DNA from: Treponema sp.
GTDB taxonomy: Bacteria > Spirochaetota > Spirochaetia > Treponematales > Breznakiellaceae
Direction of reading: 5' to 3'
Assembly: GCA_031254175.1 (NCBI GenBank)
Contig: JAIRUY010000108.1
Span: forward strand, 1 to 7,499
DNA: 7,499 nucleotides
Shown here piece by piece: positions 1 through 6,077 of the stretch (its first letter is position 1; every line of letters starts with the position of its first letter). Under the pieces are notes generated by a model, which was not told where the DNA came from, did not search any database, and saw only the letters and a list, made by a program, of their open reading frames with translations. A program made the translations under genes and the position numbers.

Positions 1-746
1 GCTATTTTTAACCTCTCAATTGCCAGAGGATATTCCGCCCTGATATAAACAAAACCCTGATTTGCTCCGATAGCTTTACCGGCAGTGACCATTCCTTCAA
101 TAACGGAATGAGGGTCTCCTTCTATCAGTGAACGATCCATATACGCTCCCGGGTCGCCTTCATCAGCATTGCAGATAACATATTTGATATCCCCCTGAGC
201 TTTACGGGCAAGATCCCATTTAAGCCATGTCGGAAAACCTGCGCCGCCTCTTCCACGCATACCGGAAACTTTTACTTCTTCAACAAGCTGTTCGGGTGTC
301 CATTCAAAAAGAACCTTTTCCAGCCCTGCATAGCCTTCACGGGCAATATATTCATCAATACTTTCAGGATCGATGGCTCCGCAGTTACGCAGAACTACAC
401 GGAACTGTTTTTGATAGAACGGAATATCTTCAACCGCAAGAGTATTTTTCTTTTCGCCTTCTACAGCATAAAGAAGCCTTTTTACCTCGCGTCCCTTGAT
501 AATATGCTCGGCGATTATTTCGCGGGCATCATCAGGTGTTACATCCACATAAAAAGAATCTTCAGGAAGAACCTTAACAATCGGCCCTTTTTCACAAAAA
601 CCAAAACAGCCGGTTTTTACAATCTGCACCTGATCCTTAACACCCTGCTTTTCAGCTTCTGCGTTTAACTGTATGTAAAGTTCCGAACCCTTGTTGGATT
701 CACATGCAGTACCGCCGCAGGTAAGGATATAATGGTTATATGCCAT
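1..746 (-). CDS. hydB: NuoF/HydB-like subunit of an electron-bifurcating [FeFe]-hydrogenase (partial, N-terminal 248 aa)
   Basis: This is the flavin- and NAD(P)H-binding diaphorase subunit of an HydABC/Hnd-type soluble hydrogenase. In that family it moves electrons between NAD(P)H, FMN, iron-sulfur clusters and ferredoxin in the cytoplasm. I translated it by hand from ATG at 746; the frame is open to the window edge. Residues 1-92 form a thioredoxin-like [2Fe-2S] domain with C10, C15, C47 and C51 (CX4C...CX3C, TGCFGFC). The 51-kDa FMN-binding domain follows, with RGRGGAGFPTWLKW at 164-177 and the NADEGDPGAYMDR motif at 193-205. The rest of the Rossmann part, the SLBB and the 4Fe-4S domains lie beyond base 1. 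A strong AGGGGGAAAGG ribosome site lies directly before the start. The gene begins 10 bases after the upstream ferredoxin gene, so both belong to one operon. The hydrogenase context separates it from complex I NuoF. The family call is secure; cofactor preference (NADH or NADPH) cannot be read from this part. Confidence 0.95.
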   Translation of the reverse strand, partial: MAYNHYILTCGGTACESNKGSELYIQLNAEAEKQGVKDQVQIVKTGCFGFCEKGPIVKVLPEDSFYVDVTPDDAREIIAEHIIKGREVKRLLYAVEGEKKNTLAVEDIPFYQKQFRVVLRNCGAIDPESIDEYIAREGYAGLEKVLFEWTPEQLVEEVKVSGMRGRGGAGFPTWLKWDLARKAQGDIKYVICNADEGDPGAYMDRSLIEGDPHSVIEGMVTAGKAIGANQGFVYIRAEYPLAIERLKI

Positions 747-756
747 CCTTTCCCCC

Positions 757-1155
757 TTATTTTGAACCTAAAATATCAACGGCGGGACGGTCAAGAATAT
801 TACCGCTTAACAATTCCCTGCCAACTATGTGCTTTTTAATGATTTCTTTTGCCACTTCTCCGTCCACATTGCCGTAAATTACAACCGGCATTCCCGGGAC
901 TATAATTTCTACAGTGGGTTCCGAGTGGCACAAACCCATACAGCCGGTCTGCCGCACAAGACAAGTATCCACCAGCTTGTTTTCGTCAAGCCCGGCAATA
1001 AACGCATCAAGGGTCTGCTTCGCTCCGGCTGCGATTCCGCAGGTTCCCATTCCTACAATAACCTGGATTTCCTTGCCTTCGGCTTCTCTTTTACGAAGGT
1101 CGTCTTTTTTTGCATCTCTCAGCTTTCTTAAATCGTCCAGACTCATTTTAGCCAT
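757..1155 (-). CDS. HndB-like thioredoxin-fold [2Fe-2S] ferredoxin, hydrogenase operon
   Basis: This is a small, 132-residue soluble ferredoxin-like protein resembling HndB of NADP-reducing [FeFe]-hydrogenases. It is probably an accessory electron carrier or subunit of the neighbouring hydrogenase. A charged N-terminal helix (1-28, DLRKLRDAKKDDLRKR) leads into a thioredoxin-like domain with GTCGIAAGA at 37-45 and TGCMGLC at 70-76. Cysteines are at 39, 65, 72 and 76. Aligned by eye with the N-terminus of the HydB-like protein downstream, the first cysteine of the CX4C pair is replaced by V34. C65 is the only spare cysteine. The two proteins also share a matching C-terminal stretch (EIIKKHIVGRE here, EIIAEHIIKGRE in HydB), so they are paralogous domains. 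The start is ATG at 1155 with AGGAGAG about 5 bases upstream. There is a 60-base gap to the upstream ATPase gene and 10 bases to hydB. Confidence 0.9.
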   Translation of the reverse strand: MAKMSLDDLRKLRDAKKDDLRKREAEGKEIQVIVGMGTCGIAAGAKQTLDAFIAGLDENKLVDTCLVRQTGCMGLCHSEPTVEIIVPGMPVVIYGNVDGEVAKEIIKKHIVGRELLSGNILDRPAVDILGSK

Positions 1156-1184
1156 ATTTCTCTCCTAACACAAAAGGTTGTGCA

Positions 1185-1198
1185 GTTTGTGAACAAAC
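1185..1198. repeat. Short inverted repeat between ATPase and ferredoxin genes
   Basis: A perfect 6-bp inverted repeat, GTTTGT-GA-ACAAAC, lies in the 60-base gap between the ATPase gene and the HndB-like gene. No T-tract follows on the transcribed strand, so it is not a typical terminator. It could be an operator, an RNA processing site or chance. Confidence 0.3.
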
Positions 1199-1215
1199 CG
1201 CTTAAGTCAGAATTT

Positions 1216-1761
1216 TTACTCTTCTTCCAAAGAACGTAAATACTCACCCAGCAATACCAGCGAACCGGCATCTTCTAAACTCCCAACAGCATCTTTTATT
1301 TCCGATCTGATAATTTTATATTCATCCTCATTACCGTTAATTGATTTCCGCCGGTGAATAATTATTTCACCTGGGCTATTGAACATTAAAATTGTTCTGA
1401 ATATCCCGGGAAGATCGCCAACGGGAGGAGTATCAACATTTCCGGTATCAAACCAGCCTGATACTGTTGTCCCGGTTCCTTTTTCAGATTTTATTTCCCA
1501 GCCGCCGTTTGAAACAACCGCAGTCTGGGTTAAAAAAGGCAATCCCAAACCAACCCTGCGGTTTGGATGTTTAACTCCGTCGGTATTAAAGGGATCAACC
1601 GCCTCCTTTATTTCCTCCTCAGTCATGCCCTTTCCGTTGTCTTTCACCAGAAAACGAAACTCGTTTTCCGTATTGATTACCTCAAGCTCGACTAAATCCG
1701 CGTCAGCCTCAATTGCATTCTGGGTAATATCGGCAACCAGATCAACGAGGGAAAAGTGCAT
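1216..1761 (-). CDS. Stand-alone histidine-kinase-like ATPase (HATPase_c) in hydrogenase operon
   Basis: This 181-residue cytoplasmic protein has a GHKL-type ATP-binding domain and no histidine phosphotransfer, sensor or membrane segment. The Bergerat-fold motifs appear in order: N-box with N15 (DITQNAIEADA, 11-21), G1 box DNGKGM (41-46), a DPF element (56-58), G2 box VGLGLP (70-75) and G3 box GTGT (95-98). Residues 105-181 form a C-terminal extension that I do not recognise, with an acidic end (SLEEE). The family includes histidine kinases, anti-sigma kinases such as RsbW, MutL and gyrase B. I recall similar ATP-binding proteins inside [FeFe]-hydrogenase operons of some anaerobes, but know of no established role there. 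The ATG at 1761 is the only usable start: an in-frame stop lies three codons upstream. It has almost no Shine-Dalgarno sequence and sits 6 bases after the hydC stop, so translation is probably coupled. A regulatory or assembly role is inference. Confidence 0.85.
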   Translation of the reverse strand: MHFSLVDLVADITQNAIEADADLVELEVINTENEFRFLVKDNGKGMTEEEIKEAVDPFNTDGVKHPNRRVGLGLPFLTQTAVVSNGGWEIKSEKGTGTTVSGWFDTGNVDTPPVGDLPGIFRTILMFNSPGEIIIHRRKSINGNEDEYKIIRSEIKDAVGSLEDAGSLVLLGEYLRSLEEE

Positions 1762-1767
1762 AATAAC

Positions 1768-2259
1768 TTATAAATTTTTATATTTCGAAATGATATCCGG
1801 AATCATCCCCTTGGTGATTTTGCCGAAAGTATCGTTTCCTACTGTAAGAACAGGCGCCAGGCCGCAGCAGCCAACGCAGCGAACAGGATCTACCGAAAAC
1901 TGACCGTCAGAAGTAACTTCATCGGTCTTAATGCCAAGCACTTTTCGTGTTTCATCAAGCAAATCCTGAGCGCCTTTCAGATAGCAGGCAGTTCCAAGAC
2001 AGACCGATATTCTGTGTTTTCCGGGCTTTGTAGTCTTGAAAAAGTGATAAAAGGTAATTACTCCGTAAATTCTCGCCAGGGAAATCCCTGTAAGCAGAGA
2101 CAGTTTTTCCGCCGAAGGGCGGGAAATATATCCAAAAGTTTCCTGGGTTTTATGAAGGATCATAATTAAACTCCCGGGTTTGACCTTCCATTCATCGATA
2201 AAAAACAGTAATTCCTGGGGAAAAGTAATATCCCCATCCGGTTTTACAGCGCCTGCCAT
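1768..2259 (-). CDS. hydC: NuoE/HydC-like [2Fe-2S] subunit of electron-bifurcating [FeFe]-hydrogenase
   Basis: This is the 24-kDa-type thioredoxin-like subunit of the HydABC/HndA complex, which passes electrons near the HydB flavin site. At 163 residues it matches the usual family length. An N-terminal helical part (13-80) contains the family pattern ETFGYIS (40-46) and the IYGVITFYHFF segment (64-74). The C-terminal ferredoxin domain carries the four ligands C87 and C92 (CLGTAC) and C128 and C132 (CVGCC, followed by GLAP), with an extra C131. I chose ATG at 2259. A TTG 15 bases further upstream is in frame, but AGGGGGG lies between them at the right distance to serve the ATG. It is the first gene of the operon, 6 bases before the ATPase gene, and a good promoter lies upstream. 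The HndB-like and HydB-like partners separate it from respiratory complex I NuoE. Confidence 0.93.
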   Translation of the reverse strand: MAGAVKPDGDITFPQELLFFIDEWKVKPGSLIMILHKTQETFGYISRPSAEKLSLLTGISLARIYGVITFYHFFKTTKPGKHRISVCLGTACYLKGAQDLLDETRKVLGIKTDEVTSDGQFSVDPVRCVGCCGLAPVLTVGNDTFGKITKGMIPDIISKYKNL

Positions 2260-2262
2260 GAG

Positions 2263-2269
2263 CCCCCCT
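2263..2269 (-). promoter_or_regulatory. Ribosome binding site that fixes the hydC start
   Basis: On the minus strand AGGGGGG is followed by CTC and then ATG at 2259. The site lies inside the reading-frame extension that begins at the TTG at 2274, which argues that the shorter 163-residue protein is the real one. Confidence 0.7.
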
Positions 2270-2302
2270 GTCAATTTTGTAAATTTTTTACTCTATTTGG
2301 GA

Positions 2303-2331
2303 ATTGTATATGCAAAAGTCATAATTGGCAA
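2303..2331 (-). promoter_or_regulatory. Sigma70-type promoter of the hydrogenase operon
   Basis: On the minus strand a -35 box TTGCCA (2331-2326) and a -10 box TACAAT (2308-2303) are separated by exactly 17 bases. Each box matches the consensus at five of six positions. Transcription would start near 2296, giving a leader of about 37 bases with the AGGGGGG ribosome site. It is the best promoter match in the intergenic region and is placed correctly for the hydC-ATPase-hndB-hydB operon. Seen in sequence; activity is inferred. Confidence 0.65.
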
Positions 2332-2341
2332 GTATAACAAC

Positions 2342-2370
2342 TCGACATTTTTTTTAAATTAGTTAATAAT
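2342..2370 (+). promoter_or_regulatory. Possible promoter of the CNB-GGDEF pair (near-leaderless)
   Basis: TCGACA (2342-2347) and AATAAT (2365-2370) are spaced by 17 bases, each with five of six consensus matches. Initiation would fall at about 2377, right at the ATG at 2378, so the transcript would be leaderless or nearly so. That fits the missing Shine-Dalgarno sequence. A competing reading is the TATAAC at 2333-2338 as -10, but it lacks a good -35 box. The region is very AT-rich, so chance matches are likely. Confidence 0.35.
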
Positions 2371-2374
2371 TTAA
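2354..2374. repeat. Perfect AT-only inverted repeat before the first CNB-GGDEF gene
   Basis: Arms TTAAATTA (2354-2361) and TAATTTAA (2367-2374) are perfect reverse complements around a GTTAA centre. The repeat ends three bases before the ATG at 2378 and covers the possible -10 box. Position and symmetry suit an operator. As RNA it would form only a weak AU hairpin. The base composition raises the chance of a fortuitous palindrome. Confidence 0.45.
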
Positions 2375-2377
2375 TTA

Positions 2378-3370
2378 ATGACAGCAGTAAATGTTGATTC
2401 AGCTTTAATTAAAAAAACTGAACTATTCTCAGGTCTTACGCAGGAAAAGCTGGACTTCGTTGTTTGCCATTCCGGTATCCTAAGCCTGTCAAAGGGAAAA
2501 CCCCTGTTTTCATCAAGAGAAGAAGCAAAACATTTCTATATACTGACAGAAGGAGCGATCCGTGTTTACAAGAACCGCGATGACGGCGGTGAAGATGAAA
2601 TGGCGCTGTTTACCGTTGGCGATACCATCGGAGATTTTGACTTTGCGCGGAGCGCCGAATATGACGCCTGCGCCGAAGCGGCGGAGGATTCCAAACTTAT
2701 TGAATTTCCCGTCTGCGGACATACAATAGATACGCTTGCCGAAAAAGACCCGGATGCGGTATGCAGTATACTTTTAAACGCGATTATATTAATTACAAGA
2801 CGCATAAAGTCCGCAAACAAACTATTGCTTGACAACATGTCCTGGGTACAGGAACTGCACAACCGGGTCTACGAAGATGCCGGCACAGGCCTTTGGAAAC
2901 AAACCCTGATAAATGATGAAATATCAAACGCTTTAATTCATCCCGCGGCGCTGATAATGCTAAAGCCGGATCGTTTTAAAATACTTGTTGATTCACGGGG
3001 GCACAGCGCGGGAGACGAGGCAATGATTAGAATAGCAATAATCCTGAAAAACATAACGCGGCAGCTCGGTCACGGGTGGCCTATACGTTTTAAAAGCAAT
3101 GAAACAGGGCTTATTATCAATAACTGCGATCATTCCATGGCTGAACAAATCGCAAAAGAGCTTTACGATGCCATCGCCGGCCTTGAACCTGTACCCGCCA
3201 AAAATGAAATCCCTGAATTTCATTTTACAGCAACAATATGCTGGGCTGTCTGGACAAAAAACGACTCTGACTGGGATAACTTTTTAAACGGAACTTATAC
3301 AACTTTAATGGAAAACTGGCGTGCCGGAGGGGAAAGAATAATTCAGTATAATGGCATGGAAAAACAATGA
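2378..3370 (+). CDS. CNB domain plus degenerate GGDEF domain protein (likely catalytically inactive)
   Basis: This is a 330-residue soluble protein. Residues about 14-125 are a cyclic-nucleotide-binding (CRP/PKA-type) beta-roll. Its phosphate-binding cassette at 84-101 has IGDFD where its neighbour has FGEMS, and Y95 replaces the conserved arginine, so cNMP binding is doubtful. After a helical linker (about 126-160), residues about 165-320 are recognisable as GGDEF: DAGTGL (167-172, for DxLTGL), KPDRFK (196-201, one metal-type aspartate) and GHSAGD (208-213). The signature itself is KSNET (239-243), and no RxxD inhibitory site precedes it. Diguanylate cyclase activity is therefore unlikely; a sensory, GTP-binding or partner role is inferred. 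The start is secure because an in-frame TAA lies two codons upstream and the next methionine is residue 75. There is no Shine-Dalgarno sequence. The stop overlaps the start of the next gene as ATGA, which implies translational coupling. The two proteins look like a tandem duplication. Confidence 0.85.
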   Translation: MTAVNVDSALIKKTELFSGLTQEKLDFVVCHSGILSLSKGKPLFSSREEAKHFYILTEGAIRVYKNRDDGGEDEMALFTVGDTIGDFDFARSAEYDACAEAAEDSKLIEFPVCGHTIDTLAEKDPDAVCSILLNAIILITRRIKSANKLLLDNMSWVQELHNRVYEDAGTGLWKQTLINDEISNALIHPAALIMLKPDRFKILVDSRGHSAGDEAMIRIAIILKNITRQLGHGWPIRFKSNETGLIINNCDHSMAEQIAKELYDAIAGLEPVPAKNEIPEFHFTATICWAVWTKNDSDWDNFLNGTYTTLMENWRAGGERIIQYNGMEKQ

Positions 3371-4362
3371 ATATAGACTCACATACCTTTTCATTTTTAC
3401 GCCAATTACCCCTTTTCTCCGGACTTTCAGAAGATGAATTTGTTATTGTTTCCGAAGCCCTGAAAATTATCCATGTGCAAAAAAATGAAACAGTTTTTAA
3501 GGAAGGAGACAGCGGGGAAGAAATGTTTATATTTTATTCGGGGGCTTTATACGCTTTTGGCACACAATCTGACGGAACTCCCCGAAAATTATTTGACATA
3601 AATCCGGGAAATTTCTTCGGCGAAATGTCCATAATTGCCCATGAACCCCGGTCGGCAACAATCGTATCTACAGAAGATTCCAGTTTAATAATGCTTCAGA
3701 AAAAAGACTTTTACCGGATAATCAATGAATATCCGATTATCGGATTTAAGATACTCAGAACCATCGGCCTTGTCCAAAACAAGTGGCTGGATCAGTCTTC
3801 AAAGTCCTACAATGATATAATCAGGTGGGGTGAGATTGCGCGGCGGCGCGCCATCACAGATGAATTAACCAGTCTTTACAACCGCAGTTTTCTGGAAGAA
3901 TCCATAAAAGAACGTTTCAGTAACCAGTCAATGAATTTGCGCGTAATGTCCTTGCTCATGATGGACCTGGACAAAATACACATGATCAACGAGCGTCATG
4001 GAGCCAAAGGCGGAGATTTGGTAATAATTTCCGCCGCCGAGATGATTCGTTCGTGCCTGCGTCCCGGCGATATTCCTTCCCGTCTCGCCGGAGATGAGTT
4101 TGCCATTCTTCTCCCCGATACGGACAAAAAAAGCGCCGTTAAAATAGCCGAACAAATCCGGGAAAAAATTGAAAAAAAGCAAATTGAAATACCCGAAAGC
4201 CCCGGCGCCGACAAAACAGTTTTTATCAATAACCGTACAAGCATTGGCATAGCCATAACGCCCGTTCATGCCAAAACAATGAAAGAACTCATGGAAACTT
4301 CCGATACCGCACTGCGAAAAGCCAAAGAATTCGGCAGAAACCGCGTGGAAGTTTTCGGGTAA
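3367..4362 (+). CDS. CNB-GGDEF diguanylate cyclase (AGDEF motif)
   Basis: This is a 331-residue soluble protein predicted to make cyclic di-GMP from two GTP under control of an N-terminal cyclic-nucleotide-binding domain. The CNB domain (about 14-130) keeps FGE at 84-86 and R95-S96-A97, with the nine-residue E-to-R spacing seen in PKA-type domains. A helical linker (about 131-160) leads to a GGDEF domain at about 162-331. Its elements are DELTSLYNR (165-173), DLDKIHMIN (200-208, metal-binding D200), HGAKGGD (211-217) and the catalytic AGDEF at 241-245. The first glycine is replaced by alanine; AGDEF enzymes can be active, as reported for Vibrio cholerae VCA0965. RPGD at 232-235 lies exactly five residues before AGDEF, as in a product-inhibition I-site. 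No DNA-binding or EAL domain is present. Translation probably depends on the overlapping upstream gene, since only a weak GGA lies before the ATG. Confidence 0.9.
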   Translation: MNIDSHTFSFLRQLPLFSGLSEDEFVIVSEALKIIHVQKNETVFKEGDSGEEMFIFYSGALYAFGTQSDGTPRKLFDINPGNFFGEMSIIAHEPRSATIVSTEDSSLIMLQKKDFYRIINEYPIIGFKILRTIGLVQNKWLDQSSKSYNDIIRWGEIARRRAITDELTSLYNRSFLEESIKERFSNQSMNLRVMSLLMMDLDKIHMINERHGAKGGDLVIISAAEMIRSCLRPGDIPSRLAGDEFAILLPDTDKKSAVKIAEQIREKIEKKQIEIPESPGADKTVFINNRTSIGIAITPVHAKTMKELMETSDTALRKAKEFGRNRVEVFG

Positions 4363-4413
4363 AAAATGCGGGAATAATCACAAATAATACAGAAGCTCAG
4401 AACAAGAGTAAAC

Positions 4414-6057
4414 TCACCCTTCCCTTTCCCGCGCCAGTTTACTTCCCATTTCGCGTAACAGATATTTCTGTATCTTTCCGCTTGCGGTAACAGGATAACT
4501 GTCTGTAAAAAACACATATTTAGGAACCTTAAACCGGCTGATTTTGCCGCGGCAAAAATCAATAACATCTTCTTCGGTCATAACTGTATCAGGTTTCAGA
4601 ATTATAAAGGCTCCGACTTCTTCGCCGTATTTCTCGCTTGCGACAGCCGCAACCTGCACATCTTTTACACCGGGCATTGTATATAAAAAATCTTCAACTT
4701 CCTTGGGCGAAATATTCTCTCCGCCGCGGATGATCATGTCTTTTATCCGGCCCGTTACCTTAAAGTTGCCGTTACTGTCTTTTACGCCGCGATCCCCGGA
4801 ATGAAGCCAGCCGTTTTCATCAATACATTGCGCTGTGGCTTCGGGCATTTTGTAGTAACCCTTCATTGTGTTGTAGCCGCGGCAGCAAAACTCGCCGTGT
4901 TCTCCGTCGGGACATTCCCCGCCGGTTTCAGGATCGCGTATTGTTACTTCAACGCCGGGCAGGGCGCGACCTACAGTTTCCACTTTTACAATAATATCGT
5001 CATCGTAGCGGGTCTGGGTCATTACAGGCGATGCCTCTGTAAGGCCGTAACAAATGGTAACTTCTTTCATAAACATCAGATCGATTACCTGACGCATGGT
5101 CTCAATGGGACAGGGAGAACCTGCCATGATACCGGTGCGAAGGCTTGAAAGATCGAACATTTTAAACATGGGATGATTCAACAAAGCGATAAACATAGTC
5201 GGTACGCCGTAAAGCGCCGTGCATTTTTCTTTTTGAACTGTTGCAAACACCAGCAGGGGATCAAACGATTCAATCATCGCCGCTGTAGAACCATGAGTGA
5301 TAATTGCCATCATTCCAAGAACAAGTCCGAAACAATGAAACAGCGGCACAGGGAGACACACGATGTCTTTTTCCGTCAGGCGCTGATTTTCACCTATGTT
5401 AAAACCGTTATTCAGGATGTTCCTGTGCGTAAGCATAACGCCTTTTGGAAAGCCAGTAGTGCCGCTCGTGTACTGCATATTAACAACATCGTCTGTTTTA
5501 ACCGAAGCTTCTATTTCGAGTAACAGCGCAGGATCGGTATGCTGACCCAACAGCAGTACTTCATTAAAACTGAACATACCGCGGTGTTTTTGCTGGCCGA
5601 CATGAACAACATATTTTAAACACGGAAATTTGGGAGAATTGATGTGCCCTCTTTGCGATGTTCTTAGTTCAGGAACAAGTTCATGCACCATTCCGATATA
5701 ATCGGAATCCCGCCAGCCGTCTATCACGCACAGACATACCATATCCGACTGTTTCAGCACATAGTCAAGCTCGTGGGTTTTATAACTTGTGTTTACAGTA
5801 ATAAGAACAACGCCAATCCTCGCGCAGGCAAAAAGCACAGTATTCCAGTCCGGCACATTGGTCGCCCAAATGCCTACATGATCGCCTTTCTTAATTCCCA
5901 TCTCAAGCAGCCCTTTGGCAAAATCATCAACTCTTTTGTCAAATTCGGCATAAGTGAAACGAAGATTACGATCTGAATAGACAATAAAATCACGATCGCC
6001 GCCGGCGGCGGTTTTTTCTCTTAAAACCTGACTGAGTGTTTTCTCGATATATTCCAT
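4414..6057 (-). CDS. AMP-forming acyl-CoA synthetase, ACSF2/FadD-like
   Basis: This is a 547-residue ANL-superfamily adenylating enzyme. It activates a carboxylic acid with ATP to an acyl-adenylate and then forms the CoA thioester. Motifs in order are the P-loop YTSGTTGFPKG (196-206), MAGSPCP (311-317), YGLTEASP (337-344), GWLHSGD (416-422, with the ribose-binding aspartate), the hinge and A8 region GRIKDMIIRGGENI (436-449), and the catalytic lysine K528 in SGKIQ. MAGSPCP and the flanking pattern resemble ACSF2 and YngI-type medium-chain acyl-CoA synthetases more than acetyl-CoA synthetase. The true substrate is not readable. There is no signal peptide or obvious membrane segment. The start ATG at 6057 has AGGAAA about 7 bases upstream and lies 20 bases after the XRE-cupin gene, so the two are probably one transcript. 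The gene is convergent with the diguanylate cyclase across 51 bases, where I see no convincing terminator. Confidence 0.92.
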   Translation of the reverse strand: MEYIEKTLSQVLREKTAAGGDRDFIVYSDRNLRFTYAEFDKRVDDFAKGLLEMGIKKGDHVGIWATNVPDWNTVLFACARIGVVLITVNTSYKTHELDYVLKQSDMVCLCVIDGWRDSDYIGMVHELVPELRTSQRGHINSPKFPCLKYVVHVGQQKHRGMFSFNEVLLLGQHTDPALLLEIEASVKTDDVVNMQYTSGTTGFPKGVMLTHRNILNNGFNIGENQRLTEKDIVCLPVPLFHCFGLVLGMMAIITHGSTAAMIESFDPLLVFATVQKEKCTALYGVPTMFIALLNHPMFKMFDLSSLRTGIMAGSPCPIETMRQVIDLMFMKEVTICYGLTEASPVMTQTRYDDDIIVKVETVGRALPGVEVTIRDPETGGECPDGEHGEFCCRGYNTMKGYYKMPEATAQCIDENGWLHSGDRGVKDSNGNFKVTGRIKDMIIRGGENISPKEVEDFLYTMPGVKDVQVAAVASEKYGEEVGAFIILKPDTVMTEEDVIDFCRGKISRFKVPKYVFFTDSYPVTASGKIQKYLLREMGSKLAREREG

Positions 6058-6077
6058 AATTATTTCCTGTTTCGCGC

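Noticed and set aside
227..668. Plus-strand frames of 90 and 85 residues at the left edge
   Set aside because: They lie antisense to the partial hydB gene, which is clear from its cysteine and FMN motifs.
1379..1903. Plus-strand 174-residue reading frame antisense to the ATPase and hydC
   Set aside because: It is a shadow frame over two genes with clear conserved motifs and has no recognisable domain.
2260..2274. TTG start at 2274 giving a 168-residue HydC
   Set aside because: The extension contains the AGGGGGG ribosome site of the ATG at 2259, and no ribosome site precedes the TTG.
4363..4413. Bidirectional terminator between the convergent cyclase and acyl-CoA synthetase genes
   Set aside because: Only a 4-bp dyad (GAGT-AA-ACTC) and a distant GCGGGAA/TTCCCGC match were seen, with no stem plus T-tract in either direction.
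4801..5523. Two plus-strand reading frames of about 115 residues inside the acyl-CoA synthetase gene
   Set aside because: Both are antisense shadows of an intact enzyme gene and show no domain or start signal.
5998..6017. GCCGCCGGCGGC palindrome followed by six T on the plus strand, looking like a terminator
   Set aside because: It lies within the 5' coding part of the acyl-CoA synthetase (Ala-Ala-Gly-Gly codons), points antisense with no plus-strand gene to end there, and has no proper loop.
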